A stretch of 64,000 nucleotides of DNA from Chromobacterium sp. ATCC 53434 (GCF_002848345.1 NZ_CP025429.1:3472001-3536000); one strand, 5' to 3'; positions 39,855 to 48,881 are shown, numbered from the stretch's first letter. Translations and numbers: made by a program. The notes: generated from the sequence alone by a model not told the origin.

Positions 39855-40016
39855 GTTCAACGCGCCGGTGTGGACCATAATTGATTCCCAGCTCCGCCGC
39901 ATTGCAATAACGTCACCGGCTGGCCGGTCGCATTGGCGCTCAGACACAGGCCGCTCTGCTTGCTGCGGATCTGGCCGCCGCTCAGCTGCCAGCGGCTGTT
40001 GCCGCTGCAACTGGCC
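39855..40016. repeat. right copy of the diverged direct repeat flanking the AT-rich island
   Basis: It corresponds to 35751-35917, beginning with GTTCAACGCGCC in both copies and ending near GCTGCAACT. Here the repeat is the functional 3' end of the lectin gene. The two copies are about 4.1 kb apart in the same orientation, with the precursor, ATP-grasp and S9 genes between them. Confidence 0.7.
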
Positions 40017-40939
40017 ACTTTCACGCCGGCCGCGTTTTCTTCCAGGCAATAATTGTTCTGCAACTGCAGCGTGGCATCGCGGGCATATACCCAGGACTGG
40101 TTGCTACCGCCGGTGCAGCCGTAGGTAATCGCCGCCACGCCCTCGCCCAGGCCGCCGCTGGCGTCCAGGCAGCGGCCGCCGTTGCTGATCGGCGCGCGGA
40201 CGCTGTTGCCGATGGCGTTCTGCTGCGCACTGCCGCCGGCCTTCGCGCTCGCCTTGGAAAAGTCCGGGCAGGCCTTGCTAACCGAGGTGCCGCTGATGGC
40301 CGCAGCCACTTCGCGACCACCCGCCGTACCGCGCGGCAAGGCGAAGGTGGCCTGGCTATACGGCTGGCCAAGGCAGGTCGAACGGTTGTTGTTCCATTCG
40401 AAGTACTCGGTCCAGTTGACCATATTGTTCGGTGAAATCTTGTTCGACGCGGTCTTGATGCTGCCGAGCTTGAACGAAGTCCCCGCAGTCAGATCGCTGA
40501 CGGTGACACCCAGCCAGCCGCCGCCTTCGTAAGCGACATGGAAGCGATAGCGGTGTCCCTGGTTCCAGTCGACGTGGATGCGGCAACTGCGGCCGCTGCC
40601 CTCGCCGGAGAAGGTCAGGCAATAGCTGCCGGCGGAGCCGGCCTTGGCGTCGGTGGTGTCCCAGGCGGAAAACAGGAAGGTGCGCTGGCTGCCGCCATTG
40701 CTCTGCATGCCGGCGTAGGCGCCGGATGTGCCAACCAGATCGAACTGGTTGGCCCAGTACACATTGGCGGAATAACCGGGATCGCGATCGACGGTGATCT
40801 CGAAATCGACGGCGTCAAGGCCGGCGGTGCCGGTCGGGAAGCGGTAATGGGTGTAGGTGCCCGGCGTCTTGCCCGCGGCATGCGCCATCGGCGCCAGTGA
40901 CAACAGCAGCAAAACGGGAACGGCGGATTTCAGACTCAT
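39857..40939 (-). CDS. secreted DUF3472-like protein with C-terminal ricin-B lectin domain
   Basis: A 360-residue protein with a signal peptide (AVPVLLLLSLAPMAHA). The first part (about residues 25-200, YSANVYWANQFDLVG, GMQSNGG, FLFSAWD) resembles DUF3472, a beta-rich domain often linked to carbohydrate binding. The C-terminal 120 residues form a ricin-type beta-trefoil, with the QxW-like repeats NQSWVYA, SRWQLS and NQLWSTP. It is probably an extracellular sugar-binding protein. A related decayed tail lies at 35751-35917. Confidence 0.85.
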   Translation of the reverse strand: MSLKSAVPVLLLLSLAPMAHAAGKTPGTYTHYRFPTGTAGLDAVDFEITVDRDPGYSANVYWANQFDLVGTSGAYAGMQSNGGSQRTFLFSAWDTTDAKAGSAGSYCLTFSGEGSGRSCRIHVDWNQGHRYRFHVAYEGGGWLGVTVSDLTAGTSFKLGSIKTASNKISPNNMVNWTEYFEWNNNRSTCLGQPYSQATFALPRGTAGGREVAAAISGTSVSKACPDFSKASAKAGGSAQQNAIGNSVRAPISNGGRCLDASGGLGEGVAAITYGCTGGSNQSWVYARDATLQLQNNYCLEENAAGVKVASCSGNSRWQLSGGQIRSKQSGLCLSANATGQPVTLLQCGGAGNQLWSTPAR

Positions 40940-41107
40940 GGCGTATCCTCTCGGCGCGGCGCGCGCTGTGAGCGGATGGAGCCATCACGCCATCCGGCAG
41001 AAAACGGCCGACGCCGCAAAAAGATCGTGAACAGGCTTTAAAAATCCAAACTGATAATAACAGCTTGCAAGTTAAAAATTTCCATGCGTTTACACCATGC
41101 TGGAAAA

Positions 41108-42412
41108 TTACCTATCGTCATTATACTGGGCGCAAACAAACCAGCCCTCGACCGGACAACCGGCCTCCTCTCGCAGAATGATCTCGCGCCATGCGGCGGC
41201 GCGCAGACCGGCCCTGCCCAGCGCCTCGGACAGATAGCGCCGGCCATGCCGGTAACGGCCGCAGTGATGCAGCCGGTAATCGCCGTCATCGTCGTCGGCC
41301 AGCCGCTCGACGCTCAACAGCAGCGCGCCGTTCGGGGCCAGCCGCGTCGCCAGCAGCGCGAACAGCCTGTCCAGGCTGCCCAGATAGATCAATGTGTCGA
41401 TGCAGGCGATCAATGGGTAGCGCCGTTGATCGGCAGCCAGAAAATCGTGCAGTTCGGATTGCACCGTCGCGTCATACACCGCTTTGGCGCGCGCCTGCTC
41501 CAGCATGCCGGCGCTGAGATCCACGCCGATCAGCTCGCTCGCAAACGGCCGGAGTTCGGCGCCGACCAAGCCGGTACCGCAGCCCAGGTCCAGCGCCAGC
41601 AGCGAACGCGGCGCAAGCTCCTCCGCTTTCAGCCAGTCGGCGACCAGCCGCGGCCCGCGATAATGCAGGGCGCCCAGCGTCGTATCGAAATCGGCGGCGG
41701 CGGCATCGAAAGTCTGGCCGACGTAGGCGGCGCTGCAGGCCGATGGCGTCTCGCGCCAGCCGAAAGCCGCCAGCCAGTGGCTCGCCGCCGGGTGGTCCGG
41801 CCGGCCGTTCAGCCAATCCTCGGCCAAGGCCCGGGCCTCGGCCCGCCGTCCCAGCTCGACCAGGGCCTGCGCCCGCGCGACAGGCGCCGCCCGCTGCGGC
41901 GGCTCGGCCAGCACGCCTTCGGCATTGCTGCGCCTGGCCTCGTCGTAACGACCCTGGCGCAGCAACAGCCCGGTCAACAAGTGAAAGGCGTCCGGACGGA
42001 CGGCATCCAGCGCGATCGCGCGGCGGCAAGCCTCCTCGGCCGGCGCCTGCTGCCCGTCTTCGTCCAGCAGCGCCGCCAGATTGGTCCAGTAGAAGTAGCC
42101 GGCGGGGTCAAGTGAGCTCGCCTGCCTCAACGCGGCGATGGCCTCGTCCCGCCGCCGCAGCCGGGCGCAGGCCATGCCCAGGTTGAAATGCCATTCGGCG
42201 TGGCCGCCATCGTCGGCCACCGCCTGCGCCAGCAGTTGCCGCGCCTCGGTCAGCCGGTCTTGCTGCAGCAACAGAAAACCCAGCCAATGACGCGCGGCGG
42301 CGCCGGCGGGACCATCGACGATCAGCGCGCGATAGCTGGACTCGGCCGCTGCCAGCTCACCCGCCAGATGCAGGCGCTGGGCGTCGCTCAAGCGTGGATC
42401 TTCCGTACTCAT
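41108..42412 (-). CDS. TPR-repeat protein with C-terminal SAM-dependent methyltransferase domain
   Basis: A 434-residue protein. Four to five tetratricopeptide repeats fill about residues 5-215 (for example HWLGFLLLQQDRLTEARQLL and FNLGMACARLRRRDEAIAAL). A class I methyltransferase follows, with LLALDLGCGTGLVG (SAM-binding motif I), IGVDLSAGMLEQA and a late FVCAQ strand. The sequence between the parts (YVGQTFDAAAADFDTTL) is typical of small-molecule or protein methyltransferases of the Methyltransf_11/12 type. The substrate is unknown. Confidence 0.88.
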   Translation of the reverse strand: MSTEDPRLSDAQRLHLAGELAAAESSYRALIVDGPAGAAARHWLGFLLLQQDRLTEARQLLAQAVADDGGHAEWHFNLGMACARLRRRDEAIAALRQASSLDPAGYFYWTNLAALLDEDGQQAPAEEACRRAIALDAVRPDAFHLLTGLLLRQGRYDEARRSNAEGVLAEPPQRAAPVARAQALVELGRRAEARALAEDWLNGRPDHPAASHWLAAFGWRETPSACSAAYVGQTFDAAAADFDTTLGALHYRGPRLVADWLKAEELAPRSLLALDLGCGTGLVGAELRPFASELIGVDLSAGMLEQARAKAVYDATVQSELHDFLAADQRRYPLIACIDTLIYLGSLDRLFALLATRLAPNGALLLSVERLADDDDGDYRLHHCGRYRHGRRYLSEALGRAGLRAAAWREIILREEAGCPVEGWFVCAQYNDDR

Positions 42413-42429
42413 CGCGTCTCCCGTCCGTC

Positions 42430-42464
42430 AAAAAGACAAAGCCGGAGGCATCCCTGCCTCCGGC
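42430..42464 (-). terminator. terminator after phaR
   Basis: On the minus strand the stem GCCGGAGGC/GCCTCCGGC with a 6-base loop is followed by TTTGTCTTTTT. Confidence 0.85.
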
Positions 42465-42509
42465 CGATATCGGGTGAGCCGCGGCGCCGACGGCGCCGGC
42501 CCAAGCCAC

Positions 42510-43070
42510 TCAGGGCTTGTCCTTGTCTTCCGCGCCGGGGTAGCCGGGAAACGAGAAGCCGCCGAACAGCTGCTTGGTCTGTTCCTGCATCCGGTTCTGC
42601 ATTTCCAGGAACATGCCGGTGCTCTGTTCCATGTAATTGGCCATCATGCTCTGGATCGCCGGGCCCTGCAGCTTCATGAATTCGCCCCACAGCGAGGTGT
42701 TGAGCATGGCGTTTTCGCCGTACATCGCGCGGGTCTGCTCCTGCATCTTTTGCTGCAACTGCGAGAACAACTGCAGGTTCTTCTCCAGGAACGGCCCCAT
42801 CATGCCCTGCATGGCCTGGCCGTAATAGCGGATGAACTGGGTCAGCACTTCGTAGCTGAACATCGGCATGCCGCCGTTTTCTTCTTCCAGGATGATCTGC
42901 AACAACACGCTGCGGGTGATGTCTTCCTGCGTCTTCGCGTCCTGCACCTGGATGTCCACATTGTCCAGAACCAGCTGCTTGACATCGCCCAGCGTGATGT
43001 AGGAACTAGTGGCCGTATCGTACAAACGACGGTTCGGGTACTTCTTGATGACCCGTTTCTCAACACTCAT
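42510..43070 (-). CDS. phaR: polyhydroxyalkanoate synthesis repressor PhaR
   Basis: A 186-residue regulator. The N-terminal DNA-binding PHB_acc_N domain reads KRVIKKYPNRRLYDTATSSYITL, followed by PHB_acc repeats with FSYEVLTQFIRYYG, then a Met/Gln-rich coiled region. PhaR represses phasin genes and binds PHA granules, so granule growth titrates it away. It is divergent from the phasin gene, with a palindrome in between that is a likely operator. Confidence 0.95.
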   Translation of the reverse strand: MSVEKRVIKKYPNRRLYDTATSSYITLGDVKQLVLDNVDIQVQDAKTQEDITRSVLLQIILEEENGGMPMFSYEVLTQFIRYYGQAMQGMMGPFLEKNLQLFSQLQQKMQEQTRAMYGENAMLNTSLWGEFMKLQGPAIQSMMANYMEQSTGMFLEMQNRMQEQTKQLFGGFSFPGYPGAEDKDKP

Positions 43071-43184
43071 TTAACGCTCCTGGTTTATTGTCATGGCGTT
43101 GTACGCTGGCAATCTAACATAAATACAACAGGCTAGAGTAAATCTTCTATCACCCCGGAATACGGTGTGCTACATTTCCACGTC

Positions 43185-43201
43185 ATTGTGCGGCGCACAA
43201 T
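43185..43201. promoter_or_regulatory. 17-bp palindrome, candidate PhaR operator
   Basis: ATTGTGCGGCGCACAAT is a perfect 8-bp inverted repeat around one central base. It lies between divergent phaR and phasin genes, 56 bases before the phasin start. Confidence 0.6.
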
Positions 43202-43256
43202 CATCCCACACGGAAATCGTTGGACCCCATTTTCCACGCAATGGAGGTTTTACACC

Positions 43257-43811
43257 ATGTCCTTCAATAATGAACAGTTGAACAAGCTCTCGCTGACCGG
43301 CCTCGAATCGACGCTGCGCTTCGCCCAGATCGCCCTGGACAGCTCCGAGCGGCTGATCAAGCTGCAGTTGGAAGTATCCAAACAGTCGCTGGAAGACAAT
43401 ACCAAGGCCGCCCGCCAACTGGCCGAGTTCAAGGATGCCCAGGACGCGGTCAACCATCTGAACAAGCTGGCTACCCAGTCTGTGGACAAGATCGTCAGCC
43501 ACTCGCGCAATCTGTATGAAGTGGTATCCGGCGCGCAGAGCGAACTGAGCAAGCTGATCGAAGAGAGCGTCGGCCTGTTCAACAAGTCGCTGATCAACTC
43601 CATCGAATCGGTCGCCAAGAACGCCCCGGCCGGCTCCGACGCCACGCTGAACGCGGTGAAGACCTCGGTCGCCGCCGCCGCCGCCGCCGTCAACACCTTC
43701 AGCAAGGCCGCCCAACAAGTGGCCGAGTTCACCGACAGCAGCGTCAAGGCCGCCACCAGCGCCACCGTCGACGCGGTGAAACAGTCCGCCAAACGCGGCG
43801 CCACCGTCTGA
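43257..43811 (+). CDS. phaP: phasin family protein (PHA granule-associated)
   Basis: A 184-residue, almost wholly helical, Ala-rich protein. The N-terminal half (NNEQLNKLSLTGLESTLRFAQ) and the LEVSKQSLED segment match the Phasin_2 family; the C-terminal half is an Ala/Val-rich amphipathic helix. It coats polyhydroxyalkanoate granules. ATG 43257 follows GGAGG at eight bases. It is very likely controlled by the adjacent PhaR. Confidence 0.93.
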   Translation: MSFNNEQLNKLSLTGLESTLRFAQIALDSSERLIKLQLEVSKQSLEDNTKAARQLAEFKDAQDAVNHLNKLATQSVDKIVSHSRNLYEVVSGAQSELSKLIEESVGLFNKSLINSIESVAKNAPAGSDATLNAVKTSVAAAAAAVNTFSKAAQQVAEFTDSSVKAATSATVDAVKQSAKRGATV

Positions 43812-43833
43812 GTCCGACCGGACTCGCGCACCG

Positions 43834-43859
43834 AACCCCGCCCCGACGCGGGGTTTTCT
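43834..43859 (+). terminator. terminator after the phasin gene
   Basis: Stem AACCCCGC/GCGGGGTT with loop CCCGAC, followed by TTTTCTCTTT. Confidence 0.88.
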
Positions 43860-43940
43860 CTTTATAACGGATGCGCGCAGCCCGCTCGCGGGGTTACAAT
43901 CCCGATTCCAGAGTATCGAGCAAGCCCCACAGGTCCACCC

Positions 43941-45074
43941 ATGAAGATCAGCAGCAACTTCGACGCCGGCAGTATCGAAATCGTCGCCACCGACCACCTT
44001 GAAGACATCCAGCTGCGCATCCGCCGCGACAACGCGGCCGAGTTCGCCCAGTGGTTCTACTTCCGCGTGCAAGGGGCTGCCTATCAACACTGCACCTTCC
44101 GCTTCCTCAATGCCGCCGAGTGCGCCTATCCGCAAGGCTGGGTCGACTACCAGGCGATGGCCTCCTACGACCGCGTCAACTGGTTCCGCGTCCCCACCCG
44201 CTACGAAGACGGCGTGATGGTGATCGAACACGTGCCGCTGTCGGGCAGCATCTACTACGCCTACTTCGAACCGTACTCCTATGAGCAGCACCTGAGCCTG
44301 ATCGGCCAGGCGCAAGGCTCGGGCCTGTGCCAGGTGTCCGATCTCGGCTCCACCGTGCAGGGCCGCGACATGAACCTGCTGACGATAGGCCACGAGGTCG
44401 AGTCCGATCTGAAGATCTGGGTCACCGCGCGCCAGCATCCAGGCGAGACGATGGCCGAATGGTTCGTCGAGGGCCTGCTGACCCGTCTGCTGGATCCGCA
44501 GGATCCGACCAGCCGCGCGCTGCTGGACCGGGCCACGTTCTACGTGGTGCCCAATATGAACCCGGACGGTTCGGTGCTGGGCAATCTGCGCACCAACGCC
44601 GCCGGCGCCAATCTGAACCGCGAATGGGCGGAACCCAGCGCCGAACGCAGCCCGGAAGTGCTGGCCGTCAGACAGAAAATGCTGGAAACCGGCGTCGATC
44701 TGTTCCTGGACATCCACGGCGACGAGAACATCCCTTACGTGTTCCTGGCCGGCACCGAGGGCGTGCCGTCGTGGAACGCCAAGCTGGAGCAGCTGGCCGA
44801 CAGCTTCCGCCACCACTTCCTGCTGGCCAGCCCGGACTTCCAGACCGAGCACGGCTACCCGCGCAACGAAGCCGGTCAGGCCAATATGGGCATCGCCACC
44901 AACTGGGTGTGCGAGCAATTCGGCTGTCTCGCCTTCACGCTGGAAATGCCGTTCAAGGACAATAACAACCTGCCCGACGACGACTTTGGCTGGAGCGGCC
45001 AGCGCAGCCTGCGCCTGGGCGAAGCGGTATTGTCGCCGCTGTACGCGGTGGTCAACGAGCTGGTGCGCGGATAA
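43941..45074 (+). CDS. M14-family zinc carboxypeptidase (cytosolic carboxypeptidase-like)
   Basis: A 377-residue protein without signal peptide. An N-terminal beta-sandwich (about residues 1-115, including AQWFYFRVQGAAY) precedes the peptidase domain, as in cytosolic carboxypeptidases (AGBL type). Zinc ligands appear in ARQHPGETMAEW (HxxE) and LDIHGDEN (His). Substrate Arg/Asn are in NLNREW, and the catalytic Glu is in FTLEMPFKDN. Bacterial substrates of this branch are mostly unknown. Confidence 0.92.
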   Translation: MKISSNFDAGSIEIVATDHLEDIQLRIRRDNAAEFAQWFYFRVQGAAYQHCTFRFLNAAECAYPQGWVDYQAMASYDRVNWFRVPTRYEDGVMVIEHVPLSGSIYYAYFEPYSYEQHLSLIGQAQGSGLCQVSDLGSTVQGRDMNLLTIGHEVESDLKIWVTARQHPGETMAEWFVEGLLTRLLDPQDPTSRALLDRATFYVVPNMNPDGSVLGNLRTNAAGANLNREWAEPSAERSPEVLAVRQKMLETGVDLFLDIHGDENIPYVFLAGTEGVPSWNAKLEQLADSFRHHFLLASPDFQTEHGYPRNEAGQANMGIATNWVCEQFGCLAFTLEMPFKDNNNLPDDDFGWSGQRSLRLGEAVLSPLYAVVNELVRG

Positions 45075-45090
45075 GACGCGTCAGCAACGA

Positions 45091-45117
45091 AAAAAGCCGG
45101 CAAACGCCGGCTTTTTT
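45091..45117. terminator. bidirectional terminator
   Basis: Stem GCCGGC/GCCGGC with loop AAAC has A6 on the left and T6 on the right, serving the converging carboxypeptidase and PilZ-like genes. Confidence 0.9.
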
Positions 45118-45127
45118 CATGCCCTGC

Positions 45128-46846
45128 TCAGCCCACCGGCAATTTATCCAGCGTCTTCACCAGCTCCACCTCGGCCATGCACCAGTCGCTGCCCTTTTCC
45201 AGCACCTTGCCCAGCGCGATCTGGAAGTGCTTGCCGCGGGCGGTCATGTAGAACTGCTTGCCCAGCATGTACAGCGACAACGGCAGGATCAGCGCGTTGA
45301 TCAGCTTGCCGGCGCGCCGGTACGGCATGAAGAGGCTGATGTGGCCGGCCAGCCATACCTGGTCCGGCGGCAGCGTCGGATCGATCAGCCTGGCGTCGGT
45401 CGGGCGCAGCGAAGCCGCCAGCGGCCGGCTGCTGAGGCTTTCTATGCCCAGATAGATCCGCTCCCGGCCGGTGCGTTTGACTCGCCGGATGATGCCGAGG
45501 CTCCAGCTGTCGTTGTCCGACTCGCGAAAGCCGATCAAGCCGCCCAGCCCCACCCACTCATTGCCCATCACGTCCAGCGACACGCCTAGCCCGGTCTGGC
45601 TGATATTCTCCAGTTCCCATTTCAGGAACTCGCTCGGCGCGGCCGACTCCCCGGTTTCTCCGGACAGCGACAGGGAGCTGCTGCCCGGCGTCGGCGACAA
45701 GGATTTGTCGCGCTTGCGGCTAGTGACGAAGCCGTAAATCCGGAGATTGGCGGCATCGTCGTAGGTATCCCGCTCGCCCATTCGCGGCGACTGCATCGTC
45801 TCCTCGTCCGGCTTGCGGATCAATTTGTGCAGCACCGTCAACCGGTGCGCCACCTCGACCTGGCGGTTGCTGACCGCCACCCGCTCGGCCCGCTCGAACA
45901 CCACCGCTCGAGGCGCCCATTCCCGGGTCAGCACCCGCAACAGGCCCGCATCGATGCCCGGCTCCACCAGGCGCTTCAGGTCCGGTGGGATGCGACCGGC
46001 CTCCATCACCACCGCCCAGCCATGCAGCATCTCGACCAGGTCGGTGGTACTCCAGTAGCGGCTCCATTCGCCGCCGGCCTCATGAACCCGAGAGGCCGGT
46101 CGCGGATCGCTCAGGGCGACGCCGAAGCTCGCCTCGGCGAAATAGGATTTCTTCAATGTCATCCGGTTGCTGAGCAACGCCAGCAACTCGTAGGAAAAAT
46201 TGGTCTGGCGAACGCTGAGGTTGCCGTTGCACGTCACCGACAACATCTGCAATACCAGATACAGGTCCTGCACCGTGGTGGCGGCGGTCTTGTCGCCAAA
46301 CAGGAAAACCGGTTGCGAGTCGAAACCGCGCTGTTCGGCCAACCGGTACAGCTGATTTACATTCAGCCAGAAAACCTCGTCCGGTTGAAAGTTACGGATA
46401 TATTGCCAACGCGCGTATTCGGTCAGGTAATACATCATCCGCGCCAGCACCAGCGGCAATAACCCCTGAATCTTCACGCCATTGGGGCTGTCGGCCACCA
46501 CCGGCAAGGCATATTGATAGAAATCGGTAAATTGCTTGCCATAATTGAGAATCTGCCCGCGCAACTGGCTTTCCAGCACCTTGGGCATGCGGCTGTTCAT
46601 CAGGTACTGCACGCACAGGCTGTCGTGCAGCGATTGGGTTTCCTGATTAAGCGTCAGCACCGCTTCCAGCAGATCGGCCGACAATTCCAGCGACGGCGAA
46701 TTGAGGCCGCCAAGCAGATCGCTTACCCGGTCATGGGTGGCCGCGCCGAACTCCAGCTTCAGGGCATCTGCATAGGCCTTGGCCGTCACGGCGTTGGTCA
46801 GGGGATCCGGCTTGCCCTTGGACCCCCTCGAAAAGAAATCCAGCAT
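45128..46846 (-). CDS. uncharacterised cytoplasmic protein with PilZ-like C-terminal region
   Basis: A 572-residue protein without signal peptide or clear membrane segment. The N-terminal 350 residues are largely helical and unrecognised. At about residues 375-480, SRKRDKS followed by WELENISQTGLGV and LGIIRRVKRTGRERIYLGIE recalls the RxxxR and [DN]xSxxG pattern of PilZ domains, which bind cyclic-di-GMP. A Ser-rich linker sits between the two motifs. If correct, it would be an effector for systems such as the GGDEF-EAL protein encoded upstream. The PilZ call is tentative; the gene itself is certain. Confidence 0.6.
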   Translation of the reverse strand: MLDFFSRGSKGKPDPLTNAVTAKAYADALKLEFGAATHDRVSDLLGGLNSPSLELSADLLEAVLTLNQETQSLHDSLCVQYLMNSRMPKVLESQLRGQILNYGKQFTDFYQYALPVVADSPNGVKIQGLLPLVLARMMYYLTEYARWQYIRNFQPDEVFWLNVNQLYRLAEQRGFDSQPVFLFGDKTAATTVQDLYLVLQMLSVTCNGNLSVRQTNFSYELLALLSNRMTLKKSYFAEASFGVALSDPRPASRVHEAGGEWSRYWSTTDLVEMLHGWAVVMEAGRIPPDLKRLVEPGIDAGLLRVLTREWAPRAVVFERAERVAVSNRQVEVAHRLTVLHKLIRKPDEETMQSPRMGERDTYDDAANLRIYGFVTSRKRDKSLSPTPGSSSLSLSGETGESAAPSEFLKWELENISQTGLGVSLDVMGNEWVGLGGLIGFRESDNDSWSLGIIRRVKRTGRERIYLGIESLSSRPLAASLRPTDARLIDPTLPPDQVWLAGHISLFMPYRRAGKLINALILPLSLYMLGKQFYMTARGKHFQIALGKVLEKGSDWCMAEVELVKTLDKLPVG

Positions 46847-46960
46847 GCTTTTGTCCAGTCTCGTTCAACATCCGGGCAATGCCTCGGCATCGCGATCTCG
46901 GCACTGCTACAAGTCGTTATAGCAACGGCCAAACACTATCGCAGCGTGGCCTACAGGTCA

Positions 46961-46989
46961 AAAAAAAGCGCCCGGAAGGCGCTTTTTTC
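46961..46989 (-). terminator. terminator after the H-NS gene
   Basis: On the minus strand AGCGCC/GGCGCT with a 5-base loop is followed by a seven-T run; the plus side also has T6. Confidence 0.85.
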
Positions 46990-47008
46990 ATACAGTGCGG
47001 GTCCAAAC

Positions 47009-47314
47009 TCAGATGGTCAGCGCGTCCAGCGACTTGCCGCTGTCGATCCAGGCCTGCACCCAGGCCGGCTTGCGGCCGCGGCCGGTCCAGGTCAGGTCGG
47101 CGCTGTCCGGATGGCGATATTTGGCTTCCACCGGCTTGCGCACAACGACGGACTTGCTCAACACGTCTTCCACGCTCAGGCCGTAAGCGCGGGCCAGCTC
47201 GATAATCTGCTTCTTGGCCTTGGACTTTTCTTCCACTTCGCGGCGCTTGATTTCGTTCTCGACTTCACCCTTCAACGCCACCAGCGCGGTAAATTCCAGT
47301 TTGGACAGATCCAT
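47009..47314 (-). CDS. H-NS family nucleoid-associated protein
   Basis: A 101-residue protein. The N-terminal coiled-coil oligomerisation region (LVALKGEVENEIKRREVEEKS) is followed by the C-terminal DNA-binding motif YRHPDSADLTWTGRGRKPAWV. H-NS proteins bind curved AT-rich DNA and silence acquired genes, so the AT-rich island in this window is a natural target. ATG 47314 follows AAGGAACA. A terminator follows. Confidence 0.94.
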   Translation of the reverse strand: MDLSKLEFTALVALKGEVENEIKRREVEEKSKAKKQIIELARAYGLSVEDVLSKSVVVRKPVEAKYRHPDSADLTWTGRGRKPAWVQAWIDSGKSLDALTI

Positions 47315-47410
47315 GAGATGTTCCTTGAATTATTGGTTCCCAATTACAGGATGTAATGTAGCCAATACAATTGGGACAAGTCAAGAATTAAAAAGAAAAC
47401 AGATTACCCA

Positions 47411-48439
47411 TTATTCAGTCACGGACTCCAATGGATAAGGCAATTCCAGCGCCTGCAAGGCAATAGTATGGCCCTCATCGGCGAATACCCCGTCAGACCA
47501 GGTTTGCGACTGCACGACAGCCAGTCCGAGATAACGTTCTTCGTCCACTTGGCAAACCGCCGCCAGCATACCGACAGACTGCGCCGGCAATTGAGGGCTA
47601 TATAACTTGCAACCGGCAAGCAGCGGCTGAGCAAACTGAACCTTGAACATCCGGCGCTTCATCTTGCCAAGATACTGGCTACGGGCCACGATTTCCTGTC
47701 CCGGATAGCAGCCTTTCTTGAAATTGACGGCGCCGATCAATTCCATATTCGCCATTTGCGGCACGAACTGTTCCTGGGTTGCCAAAGTCACCCACGCCAC
47801 GCCGGCCTCGATATCGTGCAGCGCCCATACTTCGGGCGCCACCGCCTGCCACTCATCCGCCGCGGCGATATCTTTCGGCAAAGCGCCGGCCCCGGCCAGC
47901 AAATACACCCCTTGACGCAACTTCACCAGGCTCGCATCGCCGCTTGCCTGCTGCTGCAATTCAAGCCAGGACTCAACATCCGGGAAATACCGCTGCAATA
48001 TCTGCTCCACGCGCGGACCGGACAGACCCAGCAGGGAGCAGTCTTCCACCAGGCTAACCTTGACTTTTGAACGCAGGACAAACATCGCCAGCCGTTTGGC
48101 AATCGCCTGGGCGACATCGATCGACACCATCAAATAATAGGCGTTCTGCTGTTGCCAGATCAGGAAACTGGCCAGCATCCGGCCTTTGGCTGTCGAATAG
48201 GTGCTGTACTGCGCGCGCCCGTCTTTCACATCCCGAATATCACTGGACAATTGCCCTTGCAGGAAAGTTTCTGCGTCGTCGCCTTCCACCCGGATCACGG
48301 CGTAATTATCGAGCGGAGCCAGCGCCGATCCGTTTTTCAAGGCCTGTACCTGCTGCAGATGCTGCGCCGTCGGCAATTTGCCTTCCCCATCTCTCGCCAC
48401 GCCTTTTTGACGCAGCCATTCGTCCCAGAATGCATTCAT
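47411..48439 (-). CDS. ygfZ: tRNA-modifying/Fe-S assembly folate-binding protein YgfZ
   Basis: A 342-residue GcvT-fold protein with the diagnostic motif KGCYPGQEIVARSQYLGKMKR, which carries the conserved Cys. YgfZ supports iron-sulfur enzymes such as MiaB in a folate-dependent way. The N-terminal FLQGQLSSDI block and ANMELIGAVNFKKG match the family. It is transcribed away from the tRNA cluster. Confidence 0.94.
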   Translation of the reverse strand: MNAFWDEWLRQKGVARDGEGKLPTAQHLQQVQALKNGSALAPLDNYAVIRVEGDDAETFLQGQLSSDIRDVKDGRAQYSTYSTAKGRMLASFLIWQQQNAYYLMVSIDVAQAIAKRLAMFVLRSKVKVSLVEDCSLLGLSGPRVEQILQRYFPDVESWLELQQQASGDASLVKLRQGVYLLAGAGALPKDIAAADEWQAVAPEVWALHDIEAGVAWVTLATQEQFVPQMANMELIGAVNFKKGCYPGQEIVARSQYLGKMKRRMFKVQFAQPLLAGCKLYSPQLPAQSVGMLAAVCQVDEERYLGLAVVQSQTWSDGVFADEGHTIALQALELPYPLESVTE

Positions 48440-48615
48440 TCCTTGCGGCTCCCTAATTGATTTCGATGCGCGATCTTAACGCCAAGCGCCATCGCATCGC
48501 CAGCCATCCGCTGCCGCGCGCGCGCCACATAGCAAAATATCCTGTCACAACAACAACCTAGCTGCCAAGCGCTGCCGCAACGAGCCGATAGCGGCACTTT
48601 TTGCCCCGCCAAGCA

Positions 48616-48643
48616 TTGACAGCCCAACCCGGCTCCGTATATA
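48616..48643 (+). promoter_or_regulatory. strong sigma-70 promoter of the tRNA-Asn cluster
   Basis: TTGACA and TATATA are separated by 16 bases. The predicted start lies about 10 bases before the first tRNA. Confidence 0.8.
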
Positions 48644-48660
48644 GTTCGCCCTCACTCAAT

Positions 48661-48736
48661 TCCCTGATAGCTCAGTTGGTAGAGCGACGGACTGTTAATC
48701 CGCAGGTCGCAGGTTCGAGCCCTGCTCGGGGAGCCA
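48661..48736 (+). tRNA. tRNA-Asn (GTT), copy 1
   Basis: A 76-base cloverleaf with encoded CCA. The acceptor TCCCTGA pairs with TCGGGGA (one T-G pair), and the anticodon loop CTGTTAA has GTT. It decodes AAC and AAT. Confidence 0.97.
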
Positions 48737-48766
48737 GTTAACCCTGGCGAGTTGAGTATCATGTGT

Positions 48767-48842
48767 TCCCTGATAGCTCAGTTGGTAGAGCGACGGACTG
48801 TTAATCCGCAGGTCGCAGGTTCGAGCCCTGCTCGGGGAGCCA
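48767..48842 (+). tRNA. tRNA-Asn (GTT), copy 2
   Basis: Identical in all 76 bases to copy 1, 30 bases downstream and in the same transcription unit. Confidence 0.97.
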
Positions 48843-48881
48843 CATACCGCCTTGAAAAGGCATACGAATTCCAAGTTTTGT

